Positions 45,013-55,389 of a DNA stretch of 64,000 nt are shown piece by piece. Both the position numbers and the translations under genes were made by a program. The notes under the pieces are model-generated. The model was not told the origin of the DNA and ran no database searches. It saw only the letters and a list, made by a program, of their open reading frames with translations. Numbering within the stretch: the first letter of the stretch is position 1; every line of letters begins with the position of its first letter. The DNA is from Candidatus Brevundimonas phytovorans (lineage in GTDB: Bacteria > Pseudomonadota > Alphaproteobacteria > Caulobacterales > Caulobacteraceae): positions 2,009,001-2,073,000 of the forward strand of contig CP119309.1 in assembly GCA_029203145.1 (NCBI GenBank), given 5' to 3'.

Positions 45013-45903
45013 ATGCTGGCCGAGTATGAGATATTCGTCCGAGCGCTGGAGGAAGGCAGCCTGTCCGCCGCCGCCCGACGGCTGGACCTGTCGCCCGCCG
45101 TGGCCTCGCGCAGGCTGGCGCGGCTGGAGGACCGCCTGGGGGTGCGGTTGATCGAGCGCACTTCGCGTAGGCTGGCCCCGACCGAGGCCGGGCGGCTGGT
45201 CTATGACCGCGCCATGCAGCTTCTGGACGGGGTCGAGGACCTGGAGGCCCTGGTGTCGCGCCGCACCACCCAGGCGCGCGGCCTGCTTCGGGTCTCGGCC
45301 CCGACCTCGTTCGGACGACGGCGATTGGCGCCCCTGCTGACGCCCTTTCTCGACGCCCATCCCCGGCTGACGCTGGAGCTGAACCTGACCGACGCCTTCG
45401 TCGACCTGATGGCCGAGGATGTGGATGTGGCCGTGCGTATCGGCAGCTATGAGGCGGGCGACCCCGCCATGCATCGGCTGGCCCCGAACCGCCGCGTCCT
45501 TTGCGCCACGCCTGCCTACCTGGCCGAGCACGGCGCGCCGCAGTCGCTGGACGACCTGCGCGCCCACGCCCAACTGGCCGCTGAGAACCAGTCGGCCTGG
45601 CGACTGGAAGGCCCCGACGGCCCCGTCACCTTCCGCGCCCGCAGCCGGGTACGGACCAACTCGTCCGAAGTCGCGCGTGAGCTGGTGCTGGCGGGCGCCG
45701 GCATCGCCCTGCGCTCGACCTGGGACGTAGGCGAGGAACTGCGCGACGGGCGGTTGCTGCGGGTCCTGCCGCAGTATGCCGGAGCGTCGGACGTCGCCGT
45801 CTTCGCCCTGACCGCTGGCCGGGCGCGGGCCGAAAACCGGGTGCGGGCCTTTATCGAGTTTCTGGCAGGCCTGTATGGCGATGTGCCAGAATGGGACAGA
45901 TAG
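45013..45903 (+). CDS. LysR-family transcriptional regulator, divergent from glcB
   Basis: 296 residues. N-terminal winged helix (EYEIFVRALEEGSLSAAARRLD, LSPAVASRRLARLEDRLG) and a CrgA-like effector domain (LLRVSAPTSFGRRRLAPLL, DLMAEDVDVAVRIG). Proteins of this subgroup often act on one neighbouring operon; divergence from glcB and the TTGCA palindrome between them point to glyoxylate or acetate control. The effector is unknown. The gene ends 4 bp before a repeat element. Confidence 0.85.
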   Translation: MLAEYEIFVRALEEGSLSAAARRLDLSPAVASRRLARLEDRLGVRLIERTSRRLAPTEAGRLVYDRAMQLLDGVEDLEALVSRRTTQARGLLRVSAPTSFGRRRLAPLLTPFLDAHPRLTLELNLTDAFVDLMAEDVDVAVRIGSYEAGDPAMHRLAPNRRVLCATPAYLAEHGAPQSLDDLRAHAQLAAENQSAWRLEGPDGPVTFRARSRVRTNSSEVARELVLAGAGIALRSTWDVGEELRDGRLLRVLPQYAGASDVAVFALTAGRARAENRVRAFIEFLAGLYGDVPEWDR

Positions 45904-45907
45904 CCTC

Positions 45908-46039
45908 TTTCCTCCCCATTCCATGGGGAGGTGGCGCGTCGCGATAGCGACGTGACGGAGGGGGGCGACTCCACGGCTGACGTTTGCGCCGCCCCCTCCA
46001 CCGCTTCGCGGTCCCCCTCCCCACAGAGTGGGGAGGAAA
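45908..46039. repeat. Composite palindromic intergenic repeat (CCTCCCCA/TGGGGAGG type)
   Basis: The element is bounded by TTTCCTCCCCA and TGGGGAGGAAA, so its ends are inverted repeats. Hairpins lie at each end (CCTCCCCAT-tcc-ATGGGGAGG at 45911-45931; CCTCCCCA-cagag-TGGGGAGG at 46016-46036), with a shorter GCGTCGCGATAGCGACG-type hairpin inside. It fills the gap between two converging genes and may stop transcription from both. Confidence 0.65.
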
Positions 46040-46047
46040 GATGCGTC

Positions 46048-48510
<2,463 letters not shown>

Positions 48511-48594
48511 GGTGATCTTCCCCGACGTGGCGCCCGAAGACGCCGGGCGGCTATGGTCTAGGGGCGCACTTGCCGGAGGGTCAACCCGTAGAGC

Positions 48595-49008
48595 TCAGCC
48601 AAACCGCCCCTCGACCCATCGGGCGGCGAAATAGCCGCCGACCGAGGCCACGGCGGTCAGGGCCGTGCCCCAGCACAGGTCGATGATCGTCAACCGGGTT
48701 GACCAGACGCTCAGCGTCGCCTGATTGGTCAGGTCGTAGGTGGCGTAGGCGACGAAGCCCAGCACGGCGCCGTTCAGCAAGGCTCGCGTCCAGGCCGCCT
48801 CCTTCAGCGCCGGCACGATGGCCAGGAAGACGATGCCGCCGATGGAGATCAGATAGAAGATCACCGCCGCCGTCATGTTCGGCTTATCCGCCATCAGCGG
48901 CCCGATCACCGGCCGATAGAGCCGATCCGCCATGGTGGTCAGCCAGACGGCGTCGATGGCGGCGAAGGTCAGGCCCGCCCCCAGATAGGCCGCGACATAT
49001 TTCAGCAT
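48595..49008 (-). CDS. DUF2177 family membrane protein
   Basis: 137 residues, four predicted membrane spans. AAIDAVWLTTMADRLYRPVIGPLM at the N-terminus and GFVAYATYDLTNQATLSVW in the third span region are typical of DUF2177. Role unknown; the family often sits next to CFAS-type methyltransferases, as here, suggesting a part in membrane lipid modification. The ATG shares one base with the methyltransferase stop (TGATG). Confidence 0.82.
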   Translation of the reverse strand: MLKYVAAYLGAGLTFAAIDAVWLTTMADRLYRPVIGPLMADKPNMTAAVIFYLISIGGIVFLAIVPALKEAAWTRALLNGAVLGFVAYATYDLTNQATLSVWSTRLTIIDLCWGTALTAVASVGGYFAARWVEGRFG

Positions 49009-50057
49009 CAGGACAGGCCCTCTCCGGCCGGCTTCAACAGATAGTGGCTGACCGCCCAGGTGCGGCCGCCGTCGTTTCCGAACAGACCCGCCGTCGCCAG
49101 GTAGAAGCGACGCCAGCGCCGGGTCCACAGCGCCGCATCCCGTCCATAGGTTTCGCGCATCAGCACCGCCACACGCTCGGCGTTCCGATCCATGTTGGCC
49201 AGCCAGTCATTCGCCGTCCGCGCATAGTGCGCGCCGCTCCAGGTCCAGGCCTGCTCGACCTCGAACAGGTCGGGGAACTGCCGGATCAGGCCACGGCTGG
49301 GCATGATGCCGCCGGTGAAGAAGTGCTGGGCGATGAAGTCGCCGCTGTCGGTATGGTCGAATCGATAGGGCGCGTCACGGTGGGTAAAGACGTGGATGAA
49401 CATCCGCCCGTCGGGCTTCAGCCAGCCTCGCGCCCGCGTCAGCAGGGCGCGCCAGTTGGCCATATGCTCGAACATCTCGACCGAGACGATACGGTCGAAG
49501 GCGCCCGCCTCGGTCTGGAAATCGTTCATGTCGCAGGTCACGACCGTCAGATTGGTCAGGCCCCGCGCCCGCGCCTGGGCCTCGATATGGCCGCGCTGGC
49601 TGTGACTGTTTGACACGGCGGTGATCCGGGCGGCCGGATAGCGCTCCGCCATCCACAGGCTCAGCGAGCCCCAGCCGCAGCCGCAGCCCAGTTCCAGAAT
49701 GGTCTGGCCATCCGCCAGTTCGGCGTGGGCGCAGGTCTCGGCCAGAGCCTTCTCCTCAGCCTGATCCAGGGTCTCGGCCCCGTCGCCATACAGGCAGCAG
49801 GAGTATTTCAGCCGCGCCCCGAGACAGATCTGGAAGAACTCGGGCGGCAACTCATAATGCTGATCATTGGCTGCGGCCGTGTGTTCGGCCACCGCCCGAC
49901 GCGCCATCTCCCGCGCAAAGGCGGCCTGGTCGTGCGGCCCGTCCCGATCCAGCCGCCGGCGCGCCTCGCTCACCAGGCTGTCGATCGCGGGCCGGGTGAT
50001 GAAGTCGGGAAAGGGCGCATCCTGAAGCTGACGGATGGCGGCGTTGACCAGGCTCAT
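49008..50057 (-). CDS. Cyclopropane-fatty-acyl-phospholipid synthase family methyltransferase
   Basis: 349 residues, SAM-dependent. HYELPPEFFQICLGARLKYSCCLY is the CFAS substrate-region signature, LELGCGCGWGSLSLWMAERYP is the SAM-binding motif I, and VSVEMFEHMANW and FTHRDAPYRF lie further on. The protein is shorter than E. coli Cfa (382 residues) because the N-terminal domain is reduced. It may add a methylene to membrane lipids or modify another lipid. ATG 50057 with GGAA upstream is preferred over a longer frame. Forms a two-gene unit with the DUF2177 gene. Confidence 0.85.
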   Translation of the reverse strand: MSLVNAAIRQLQDAPFPDFITRPAIDSLVSEARRRLDRDGPHDQAAFAREMARRAVAEHTAAANDQHYELPPEFFQICLGARLKYSCCLYGDGAETLDQAEEKALAETCAHAELADGQTILELGCGCGWGSLSLWMAERYPAARITAVSNSHSQRGHIEAQARARGLTNLTVVTCDMNDFQTEAGAFDRIVSVEMFEHMANWRALLTRARGWLKPDGRMFIHVFTHRDAPYRFDHTDSGDFIAQHFFTGGIMPSRGLIRQFPDLFEVEQAWTWSGAHYARTANDWLANMDRNAERVAVLMRETYGRDAALWTRRWRRFYLATAGLFGNDGGRTWAVSHYLLKPAGEGLS

Positions 50058-50124
50058 GAAGTTTCCATTGGCGGCAGGGACGGCCCCCTGCATACGCAGC
50101 AGCCCCGGCTTTGGATGCGGACGC

Positions 50125-50153
50125 TTGCTCCGTTCGCTCGCCCGCTTTATGGA
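50125..50153 (+). promoter_or_regulatory. Candidate promoter for scoAB
   Basis: TTGCTC, 17 nt, TATGGA lies 46 bp before the scoA ATG in the 141-bp gap shared with the divergent methyltransferase gene. A plausible but weak housekeeping match; no operator-like palindrome is seen in this gap. Confidence 0.3.
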
Positions 50154-50198
50154 CGGATAAGACCGCAATATTCATCAGACGGTGAAAAAGGGAGAGCG

Positions 50199-50942
50199 AT
50201 GCGCAAGATCTACGCTGACGTCACGTCCGCGCTGGAGGGCCTGACCTTTGACGGGATGACCGTCATGTCCGGCGGCTTCGGCCTGTGCGGTATTCCTGAA
50301 AACCTGATCGCCGGGCTGAAAGCCTCGGGCGTCAAGGGACTGACCGTCATCTCCAACAACGCAGGCGTGGACGGCTTCGGCCTGGGCCAGTTGCTGGAGA
50401 CCAAGCAGATCGCCAAGATGATCTCGTCCTACGTCGGCGAGAACAAGGAGTTCGAGCGGCAATACCTGGCTGGCGAGTTGCAGCTGGAGTTCAACCCGCA
50501 GGGGACGCTGGCCGAGCGCATTCGCGCGGGCGGCGCGGGCATCCCTGCCTTCTTCACCGCCACCGGCGTCGGCACCCTGGTCGCCGAAGGCAAGGAAGTG
50601 CGCAACTTCGACGGCCGCGACTATGTGATGGAAACCGGCCTAATCGCCGACCTCGCCATCATCAAGGCCTGGAAGGCCGATGAGCGCGGCAATCTGGTCT
50701 TCCGCAAGACCGCCCGCAACTTCAACCCGATGATGGCCACCGCCGGCAAGGTGACGGTCGTCGAGGTCGAGGAAATCGTCCCGACCGGCTCGCTGGACCC
50801 CGACCACATCCACACGCCGGGCGTCTATGTCGACCGCCTGATCCAGACCGTATCCGAGAAGCGCATCGAACAGCGCACGGTCCGTCAACGCGCGACGACG
50901 GGCTCAAGTAGCGAAGCGGTAGCCCGTAAGGAGCAAGCATAA
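50199..50942 (+). CDS. scoA: 3-oxoacid CoA-transferase, subunit A
   Basis: 247 residues. Transfers CoA from succinyl-CoA to acetoacetate together with ScoB. KIYADVTSALEGLTFDGMTV, GGFGLCGIPENLI and ISNNAGVDGFGLGQLL are family hallmarks, with VMETGLIADLAIIKAWKAD later. GGGAG precedes the ATG at 50199. The usual subunit ends near the point where this one reads RQRATTGSSSEAVARKEQA; that tail is encoded largely by a palindromic repeat lying in frame. The TAA stop shares one base with the scoB ATG. Confidence 0.93.
   Translation: MRKIYADVTSALEGLTFDGMTVMSGGFGLCGIPENLIAGLKASGVKGLTVISNNAGVDGFGLGQLLETKQIAKMISSYVGENKEFERQYLAGELQLEFNPQGTLAERIRAGGAGIPAFFTATGVGTLVAEGKEVRNFDGRDYVMETGLIADLAIIKAWKADERGNLVFRKTARNFNPMMATAGKVTVVEVEEIVPTGSLDPDHIHTPGVYVDRLIQTVSEKRIEQRTVRQRATTGSSSEAVARKEQA
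50898..50927 (+). repeat. Short palindromic repeat inside the scoA coding region (copy 1)
   Basis: ACGGGCT and AGCCCGT flank a core CAAGTAGCGAAGCGGT. The core CTCAAGTAGCG..AAGCG..GTAG is shared with a longer copy on the opposite strand after sciP (63788-63822). Here it is in frame and adds about ten residues to the ScoA C-terminus, ending just before the AAGGAG of scoB. The hairpin may also affect scoB translation. Confidence 0.6.
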
Positions 50943-51592
50943 TGCCTCGTACTCGCGAACAACTGGCCGAGCGCGCCGCGAAAGAGCTTCAGGACGGCTT
51001 CTATGTGAACCTGGGCATCGGCATCCCGACCCTGGTGGCCAACTACATCCCCGAAGGCATGGAGGTCACTCTCCAGTCGGAAAACGGCATGCTGGGCATG
51101 GGCCCCTTCCCGTTTGAAGGCGAGGAAGACCCTGACCTGATCAACGCCGGCAAGCAGACGATCACCGAGATCCCCGAGTCGGCCTATTTCAGCAGCGCTG
51201 ACAGCTTCGCCATGATCCGCGGCGGCCACATCAACCTGTCGATTCTCGGCGCGATGGAAGTGGCGCAGAACGGCGACATCGCCAACTGGATGATCCCTGG
51301 CAAGCTGGTGAAAGGCATGGGCGGCGCCATGGACCTGGTCGCGGGCGTCAAGCGCGTGGTCGTGGTCATGGAGCACGCCAACAAGCACGGCCAGTCCAAG
51401 GTGCTGAAATCCTGCACCCTCCCCCTGACTGGCACGGGCGTGGTCAGCCGCATCATCACCGATCTGGCCGTCTTTGACGTCAAGCCGGACGGTTCGGGTC
51501 TGGAACTGATCGAACTGGCCGAGGGCGTGACCCTGGACGAGGTCGCGGCCAAGACCGAGGCGACCTACACGGTGGCGGCGGGCCTGGGCTGA
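50942..51592 (+). CDS. scoB: 3-oxoacid CoA-transferase, subunit B
   Basis: 216 residues, the normal length. GFYVNLGIGIPTLVANYIP starts the fold and SENGMLGMGP carries the Glu that forms the acyl-CoA thioester. GGHINLSILGAMEV and VMEHANKHGQSKVL are also typical. With ScoA it activates acetoacetate or other 3-oxoacids for thiolysis. AAGGAG is 8 nt before the ATG, which overlaps the scoA stop. Followed by a clear terminator. Confidence 0.94.
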   Translation: MPRTREQLAERAAKELQDGFYVNLGIGIPTLVANYIPEGMEVTLQSENGMLGMGPFPFEGEEDPDLINAGKQTITEIPESAYFSSADSFAMIRGGHINLSILGAMEVAQNGDIANWMIPGKLVKGMGGAMDLVAGVKRVVVVMEHANKHGQSKVLKSCTLPLTGTGVVSRIITDLAVFDVKPDGSGLELIELAEGVTLDEVAAKTEATYTVAAGLG

Positions 51593-51616
51593 ACCGCCCT
51601 GCCCGTCTGAAAACAG

Positions 51617-51648
51617 AAACCCCGGCGACCGCGAGGCCGCCGGGGTTT
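51617..51648 (+). terminator. Intrinsic terminator of scoAB
   Basis: An 11-bp perfect stem (AAACCCCGGCG with CGCCGGGGTTT) with a 10-nt loop, ending in TTTTCTCT. It is 24 bp after the scoB stop. Confidence 0.88.
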
Positions 51649-51655
51649 TCTCTAT

Positions 51656-51804
51656 CCTTCTCCCCTTGGGGCAGAAGGTGGGCGCCGGAGGCGCTCGGAT
51701 GAGGGGGCCGTGTCAGCGGGCGAAACGGTTCAGGTGGCGCGCACAGGCGCCCTCCCCCTCATCCGTCTCGCTCCGCGAGCCGCCTTCCCCCCAGGGGGAG
51801 AAGG
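51656..51804. repeat. Composite palindromic intergenic repeat (CCTTCTCCCC/GGGGGAGAAGG type)
   Basis: The ends CCTTCTCCCC and GGGGAGAAGG are inverted repeats; internal arms GGATGAGGGGG and CCCCCTCATCC pair about 40 bp apart, with a CTCGCTCCGCGAG hairpin on the right. The element directly abuts the stop codon of the lipoprotein gene on the minus strand. It is built like the element at 45.9 kb but is not identical to it. Confidence 0.6.
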
Positions 51805-52428
51805 CTATTGGTTTCGCGTCGCCTGAAAACCCTGCTGGTCCGTCCAGAGGACGATCTGGCGGCTGGCCTCGGCGGTGGCGCGGTCGAAGGCGGCGACGAT
51901 GGCCGACTGGCGGTTCTCGCCGGCGCTTTCGCTGACCGCGATGCGATCCTCGGCCACGATCGCGCGGTCGCCCGGACGGACCAGACGCAGCAGGACCACG
52001 ATGCTGGCCTCGGGCACCGCGCCCGGCGCGGCGTAGTCCGCCTCGAAGCGGCGGACATCAACGCTCAGCAGCAGTCCGTCGCGAGTCAGGGGACCATTGC
52101 TCAGGACGGTGCAGGTCGCGCCGTCGAGGAAGGCGTTGCGCAGACTTTCCTCGAACAGGGTCTCGGCCGGCGACACCCAGCGCGCGCCCTTGATGTAGGC
52201 GGCTTCGGCGCCTGTCACGGCCAGAAGGCGATCCCCGCGCGAGGCTTCGGGCAGTTCCACCCGACGCATCGAGACATGGACATCGGGACAGGCCGAGGTC
52301 GCTCCCGTCCCGGCAAAGGCCGAAGCTCCGCCGAACCTGTAGAGCTGGACCGGATCAGGCGAGGACAGCAGGGCGCAACCGGACAAGGCGACCGAAGCGG
52401 CGGCGATCAGAAAGGCGGAACGGATCAC
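51805..52428 (-). CDS. ABC-type transport auxiliary lipoprotein of the Mla/MCE system
   Basis: 207 residues with signal peptide and lipobox VALSGC (Cys18). The mature protein fits the ABC_trans_aux/PqiC-like family: VQLYRF near the start, GDRLLAVTGAEAAYIKGARWVSP and GLLLSVDVRRFEADY in the centre. Such lipoproteins are thought to link the MCE complex with the outer membrane. Last gene of the operon mlaE-mlaF-mlaD-lipoprotein, overlapping mlaD by 4 bp. Confidence 0.82.
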   Translation of the reverse strand: MIRSAFLIAAASVALSGCALLSSPDPVQLYRFGGASAFAGTGATSACPDVHVSMRRVELPEASRGDRLLAVTGAEAAYIKGARWVSPAETLFEESLRNAFLDGATCTVLSNGPLTRDGLLLSVDVRRFEADYAAPGAVPEASIVVLLRLVRPGDRAIVAEDRIAVSESAGENRQSAIVAAFDRATAEASRQIVLWTDQQGFQATRNQ

Positions 52429-53363
52429 GGCTGCACCTCGATTTCCTTGGACGGCGCCTTCGTGATGAAGTCGCGCGGGCTTTCACGCACATTGTCGATC
52501 AGCGACTGAAGCGAGCGCGTCGCCTGATCCAGCTGGCGGATGGTGTCGTTCAGTTGCGGCACGGTCTGGGTGCCGAAGTCGCCCAGGGGGCCCTCCAGCC
52601 CGGTCGCGGTCCGGTTGATGGAGGCGATGGTCTGCTGCGCCTCGCGTGTCGCGGCGTTGATATTGGCGATGGCCTGCTTGCCGTCGGTGTCGATCATCTG
52701 ACGCGCGCTGGCGCCCAGGGCCTGATACTCGCCGACGGCGGCGTTGGCCTTGGTGATGGTTTCTTCAAGCTGCTGGAACATGCCCTTGCGGGCTTCCAGC
52801 TCGGCGGTCAGGGCCTCGACGTTCTTCACGCTGGACGAGAAGCTGCGGATATTGTCGTCCGACATGACCCGGTTGATCCGGTTCAGCGCATCCACCGTCT
52901 GGGCCAGCACCGTGCCGGAGCCGCTGAGCAGTTCCGCGATCGGACTGGGCTGGCTCTGGATCACCGGCACCACGTTGTCGGGATACTGGTCCTTCAGCAG
53001 GGCGCTGTTGGGTTCGCCCGCCGTGATCTGGATGTAGTTCAGACCGGTGATGCCCTGCGGCTCCAACTGGGCGCGCGAGGTGACGCGCACCGGGGTCGTG
53101 CCATTCAGGCGCACGCGGGCGATGACCTGATCCCCCTTCTTGGGGTCCAGATTCAGGGCCGTGACCTCGCCGACGCGGATGCCGTTGAAATGCACTTCCC
53201 CGCCTTCCGACAGACCGCGCACGGGGCCGTAGAAGACGATGTCATAGACATCGTAGTCGTTGTTGAACTGCAGGCGGGCCAGCCAGATCGTGAACACGGC
53301 CAGCGCCAGCAACAAGGCGACAGTGGCGATGCCGACAGCGGCGTAGTGGGCGTCTCTTTCCAT
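52425..53363 (-). CDS. mlaD: MCE-domain substrate-binding protein of an Mla-type lipid transporter
   Basis: 312 residues: one N-terminal membrane anchor (about residues 9-29), a single MCE domain at about residues 38-120 (YDIVFYGPVRGLSEGGEVHFNG, GLNYIQIT), and a long, probably helical C-terminal part (residues 150-300) that could form the tunnel-like extension seen in other MCE proteins. Longer than E. coli MlaD (183 residues). It lies 15 bp after mlaF. Likely traffics phospholipids between the membranes; direction is not readable. Confidence 0.88.
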   Translation of the reverse strand: MERDAHYAAVGIATVALLLALAVFTIWLARLQFNNDYDVYDIVFYGPVRGLSEGGEVHFNGIRVGEVTALNLDPKKGDQVIARVRLNGTTPVRVTSRAQLEPQGITGLNYIQITAGEPNSALLKDQYPDNVVPVIQSQPSPIAELLSGSGTVLAQTVDALNRINRVMSDDNIRSFSSSVKNVEALTAELEARKGMFQQLEETITKANAAVGEYQALGASARQMIDTDGKQAIANINAATREAQQTIASINRTATGLEGPLGDFGTQTVPQLNDTIRQLDQATRSLQSLIDNVRESPRDFITKAPSKEIEVQP

Positions 53364-53378
53364 CTCTTCCCGCTCTCC

Positions 53379-54167
53379 TCAAGCGGCCTTGTGGGCGGCG
53401 CGACCGCGCGGCCCCAGGAAGTATTCCTTGATCCACGGATGATCGGAACGTTCCAGTTCCTGAACCGTGGCCTTCTCAACGACGTGCTTGTCAGCCAGCA
53501 CCGCCACCTTGTCACAAATGGCGTAAAGGCTATCGAGGTCGTGGGTGATCATGAAGACCGTCAGGTCCAGATCGTCCGACAGGTCGCGGATCAACTGGTC
53601 AAAGGCCGCCGCCCCGATGGGATCCAGCCCCGCCGTCGGCTCGTCCAGAAAGATCAACTCGGGGTCCAGGGCCAGCGCACGGGCCAGGCCGACCCGCTTC
53701 CTCATCCCGCCCGACAGCTCGGCCGGTTTCAGATAGTGGGACTCCGGCTTCAGCCCGACCATGGCGATCTTCATCTCGGCCAGCTCGCGAATGGTGTCGC
53801 GCGGCAGGTTGGTGTGCTCGACCAGAGGCGAGGCGACATTGTCCAGCACCGTCAGGGACGAGAACAGGGCCCCCTGCTGGAACAGGACGCCGGTGCGCCT
53901 TTCGACCTCGGCCGCCTCGGCCTTGGTCATGGTTTCGCGGTCATAGCCGAACAGCTTCACAGAGCCGCCCTCTGGCTGTTTCAGGCCGATGATCGAGTTC
54001 AGCAGCACCGTCTTGCCGGTGCCCGACCCGCCGACCACGCCCAGCACCTCGCCGCGTTGCACATCCAGGTTCAGGTCCTGATGGATCACGCGGTCGCCGA
54101 ACTGGCTCAACAGGCCGCGCACCTCGACGACGTTCTCGCGCATCGGCTTTTCCGTGCGGGCCGTCAC
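53379..54167 (-). CDS. mlaF: Mla-type lipid transport ATP-binding protein
   Basis: 262-residue ABC ATPase: Walker A GGSGTGKT, Q-loop LFQQGALFSSLTV, signature LSGGMRKRV, Walker B LIFLDEPTAGLDP and switch His in MITHDLDS. The LFQQGALF.SLTV and LSGGM.KRV wording is the MlaF group. The GTG at 54167 overlaps the mlaE TGA by 4 bp and has GGAG 8 nt upstream; ATG 54143 is an alternative. Powers MlaE/MlaD lipid movement from the cytoplasmic side. Confidence 0.93.
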   Translation of the reverse strand: MTARTEKPMRENVVEVRGLLSQFGDRVIHQDLNLDVQRGEVLGVVGGSGTGKTVLLNSIIGLKQPEGGSVKLFGYDRETMTKAEAAEVERRTGVLFQQGALFSSLTVLDNVASPLVEHTNLPRDTIRELAEMKIAMVGLKPESHYLKPAELSGGMRKRVGLARALALDPELIFLDEPTAGLDPIGAAAFDQLIRDLSDDLDLTVFMITHDLDSLYAICDKVAVLADKHVVEKATVQELERSDHPWIKEYFLGPRGRAAHKAA

Positions 54168-55282
54168 AGGTTCAACTCCAGGAAGATCATGGCGAAGACG
54201 GCGTCGAGGAAGATGATGGCGAAGATGGCCTGAACTACAGCCGCCGTGACCCGACGGCCCAGGCTCTCGACATCTCCGGCCACCGACATGCCCTGACGGC
54301 AACCGATGGCGGCCACCACCACGGCGAAGACCGGCGCCTTGACCAGGCCGACCATCAGGTGGGTGTCCATCATCGGGTCTTCGGTGATGCGCTGGATGAA
54401 GAAGGACGGGCCATAGGCCAGTTCGCTCCACGTCACCAGCATGCCGCCGAACAGGCCCGCCACCATGCCGACAAAGGTCAGCAGCGGCAGCATCAGCAGC
54501 ATGGCCGCCAGTCGCGGGATCACCAGGGCCTGGAAGGGATTGACCCCCATGACCTGCATGGCGTCGACCTCCTGGTTCATCCGCATCGAGCCGATTTCGG
54601 CGGCGAAGGACGAGGCCGAACGGCCCGCCAGCAGCACCGAGGTGATGACCACGGCGAACTCGCGCAGCACCGACACCGCCACCAGTTGCACGGTAAAGAC
54701 CCCGGCCCCGAACTGGGTCAGCAGGTTGGCCCCCAGGAAGGCGATGACGGCGCCGATGAAGAAGTTGGTCACGGCGATGATCGGGATGGCGTCCAGCCCC
54801 GACCGCTCGGCCTGACTGAACCAGGCGGGCCAGCGGATGGCGCCGGGATGCTTCAGCGCCGAGCCCACGGCGACGACCAGCCGCCCCAGGAAGGCCAGCG
54901 ACAGCACAGCCTCGGCGGCGAAGTCATAAACTCCCAGGCCGATCTTGGCGAAGGTCCGCGTGAAGGCGCCGGCGCGTTTCGGCGGCGCGCTGGACTCGCG
55001 GTCCAGCTTCTCGACCATGGCGTAGATGCGCCCCGCCTCGGGGCGGTCGCGCCACGCCGTCTTGGGCAGGGGCTGCGACAGGCTCTGAACGATGGCCAGG
55101 GCCCCGGCGGTGTCGAAACGGCCCAGATCGTCGAGCGCCAGTTCCGCCACCGGCCGGTCGCCCAGCGCCTCGGACAGGCGCCCGGCGGTACGGGCCAGAC
55201 CCATGGTGGTCCAGTCGCCGCTCAGGCGCAGCTTTGCGGCGCCCTGCGGCCCGTCTTCGATCTGAAAATCGGCTACGTCCAT
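54164..55282 (-). CDS. mlaE: STAS-MlaE fusion, lipid transporter permease
   Basis: 372 residues. The first 105 or so form a STAS domain (LRLSGDWTTMGLARTAG, LALDDLGRFDTAGALAIVQ), equivalent to the separate MlaB of E. coli. The rest is the MlaE permease with about five spans and the family motifs LREFAVVITSVLLAGRSASSFAAEIGSM and NPFQALVIPRLAAMLLMLP (both read in parts). ATG 55282 has AAAGG 6 nt before it; a GTG two codons earlier is possible. First gene of the operon, 106 bp after flgL on the same strand. Confidence 0.9.
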   Translation of the reverse strand: MDVADFQIEDGPQGAAKLRLSGDWTTMGLARTAGRLSEALGDRPVAELALDDLGRFDTAGALAIVQSLSQPLPKTAWRDRPEAGRIYAMVEKLDRESSAPPKRAGAFTRTFAKIGLGVYDFAAEAVLSLAFLGRLVVAVGSALKHPGAIRWPAWFSQAERSGLDAIPIIAVTNFFIGAVIAFLGANLLTQFGAGVFTVQLVAVSVLREFAVVITSVLLAGRSASSFAAEIGSMRMNQEVDAMQVMGVNPFQALVIPRLAAMLLMLPLLTFVGMVAGLFGGMLVTWSELAYGPSFFIQRITEDPMMDTHLMVGLVKAPVFAVVVAAIGCRQGMSVAGDVESLGRRVTAAVVQAIFAIIFLDAVFAMIFLELNL

Positions 55283-55357
55283 GCCCACCCTTTAGCCGAG
55301 CTTGACCGGATCGCCCATGGCGAAGCTCGCTAAAGGGACCAACGCGCTGAAACCGTT

Positions 55358-55389
55358 ATCGTTCAACGGCTCCGCATCAGCCTAACGAT
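55358..55389 (-). terminator. Nested hairpin at the end of flgL
   Basis: ATCGTT/AACGAT outer arms and GGCT/AGCC inner arms form an imperfect nested hairpin that begins at the flgL stop codon. No U-tract follows (AACGGTTTC), so it would at most partly separate flgKL transcription from the mla operon. Confidence 0.35.
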
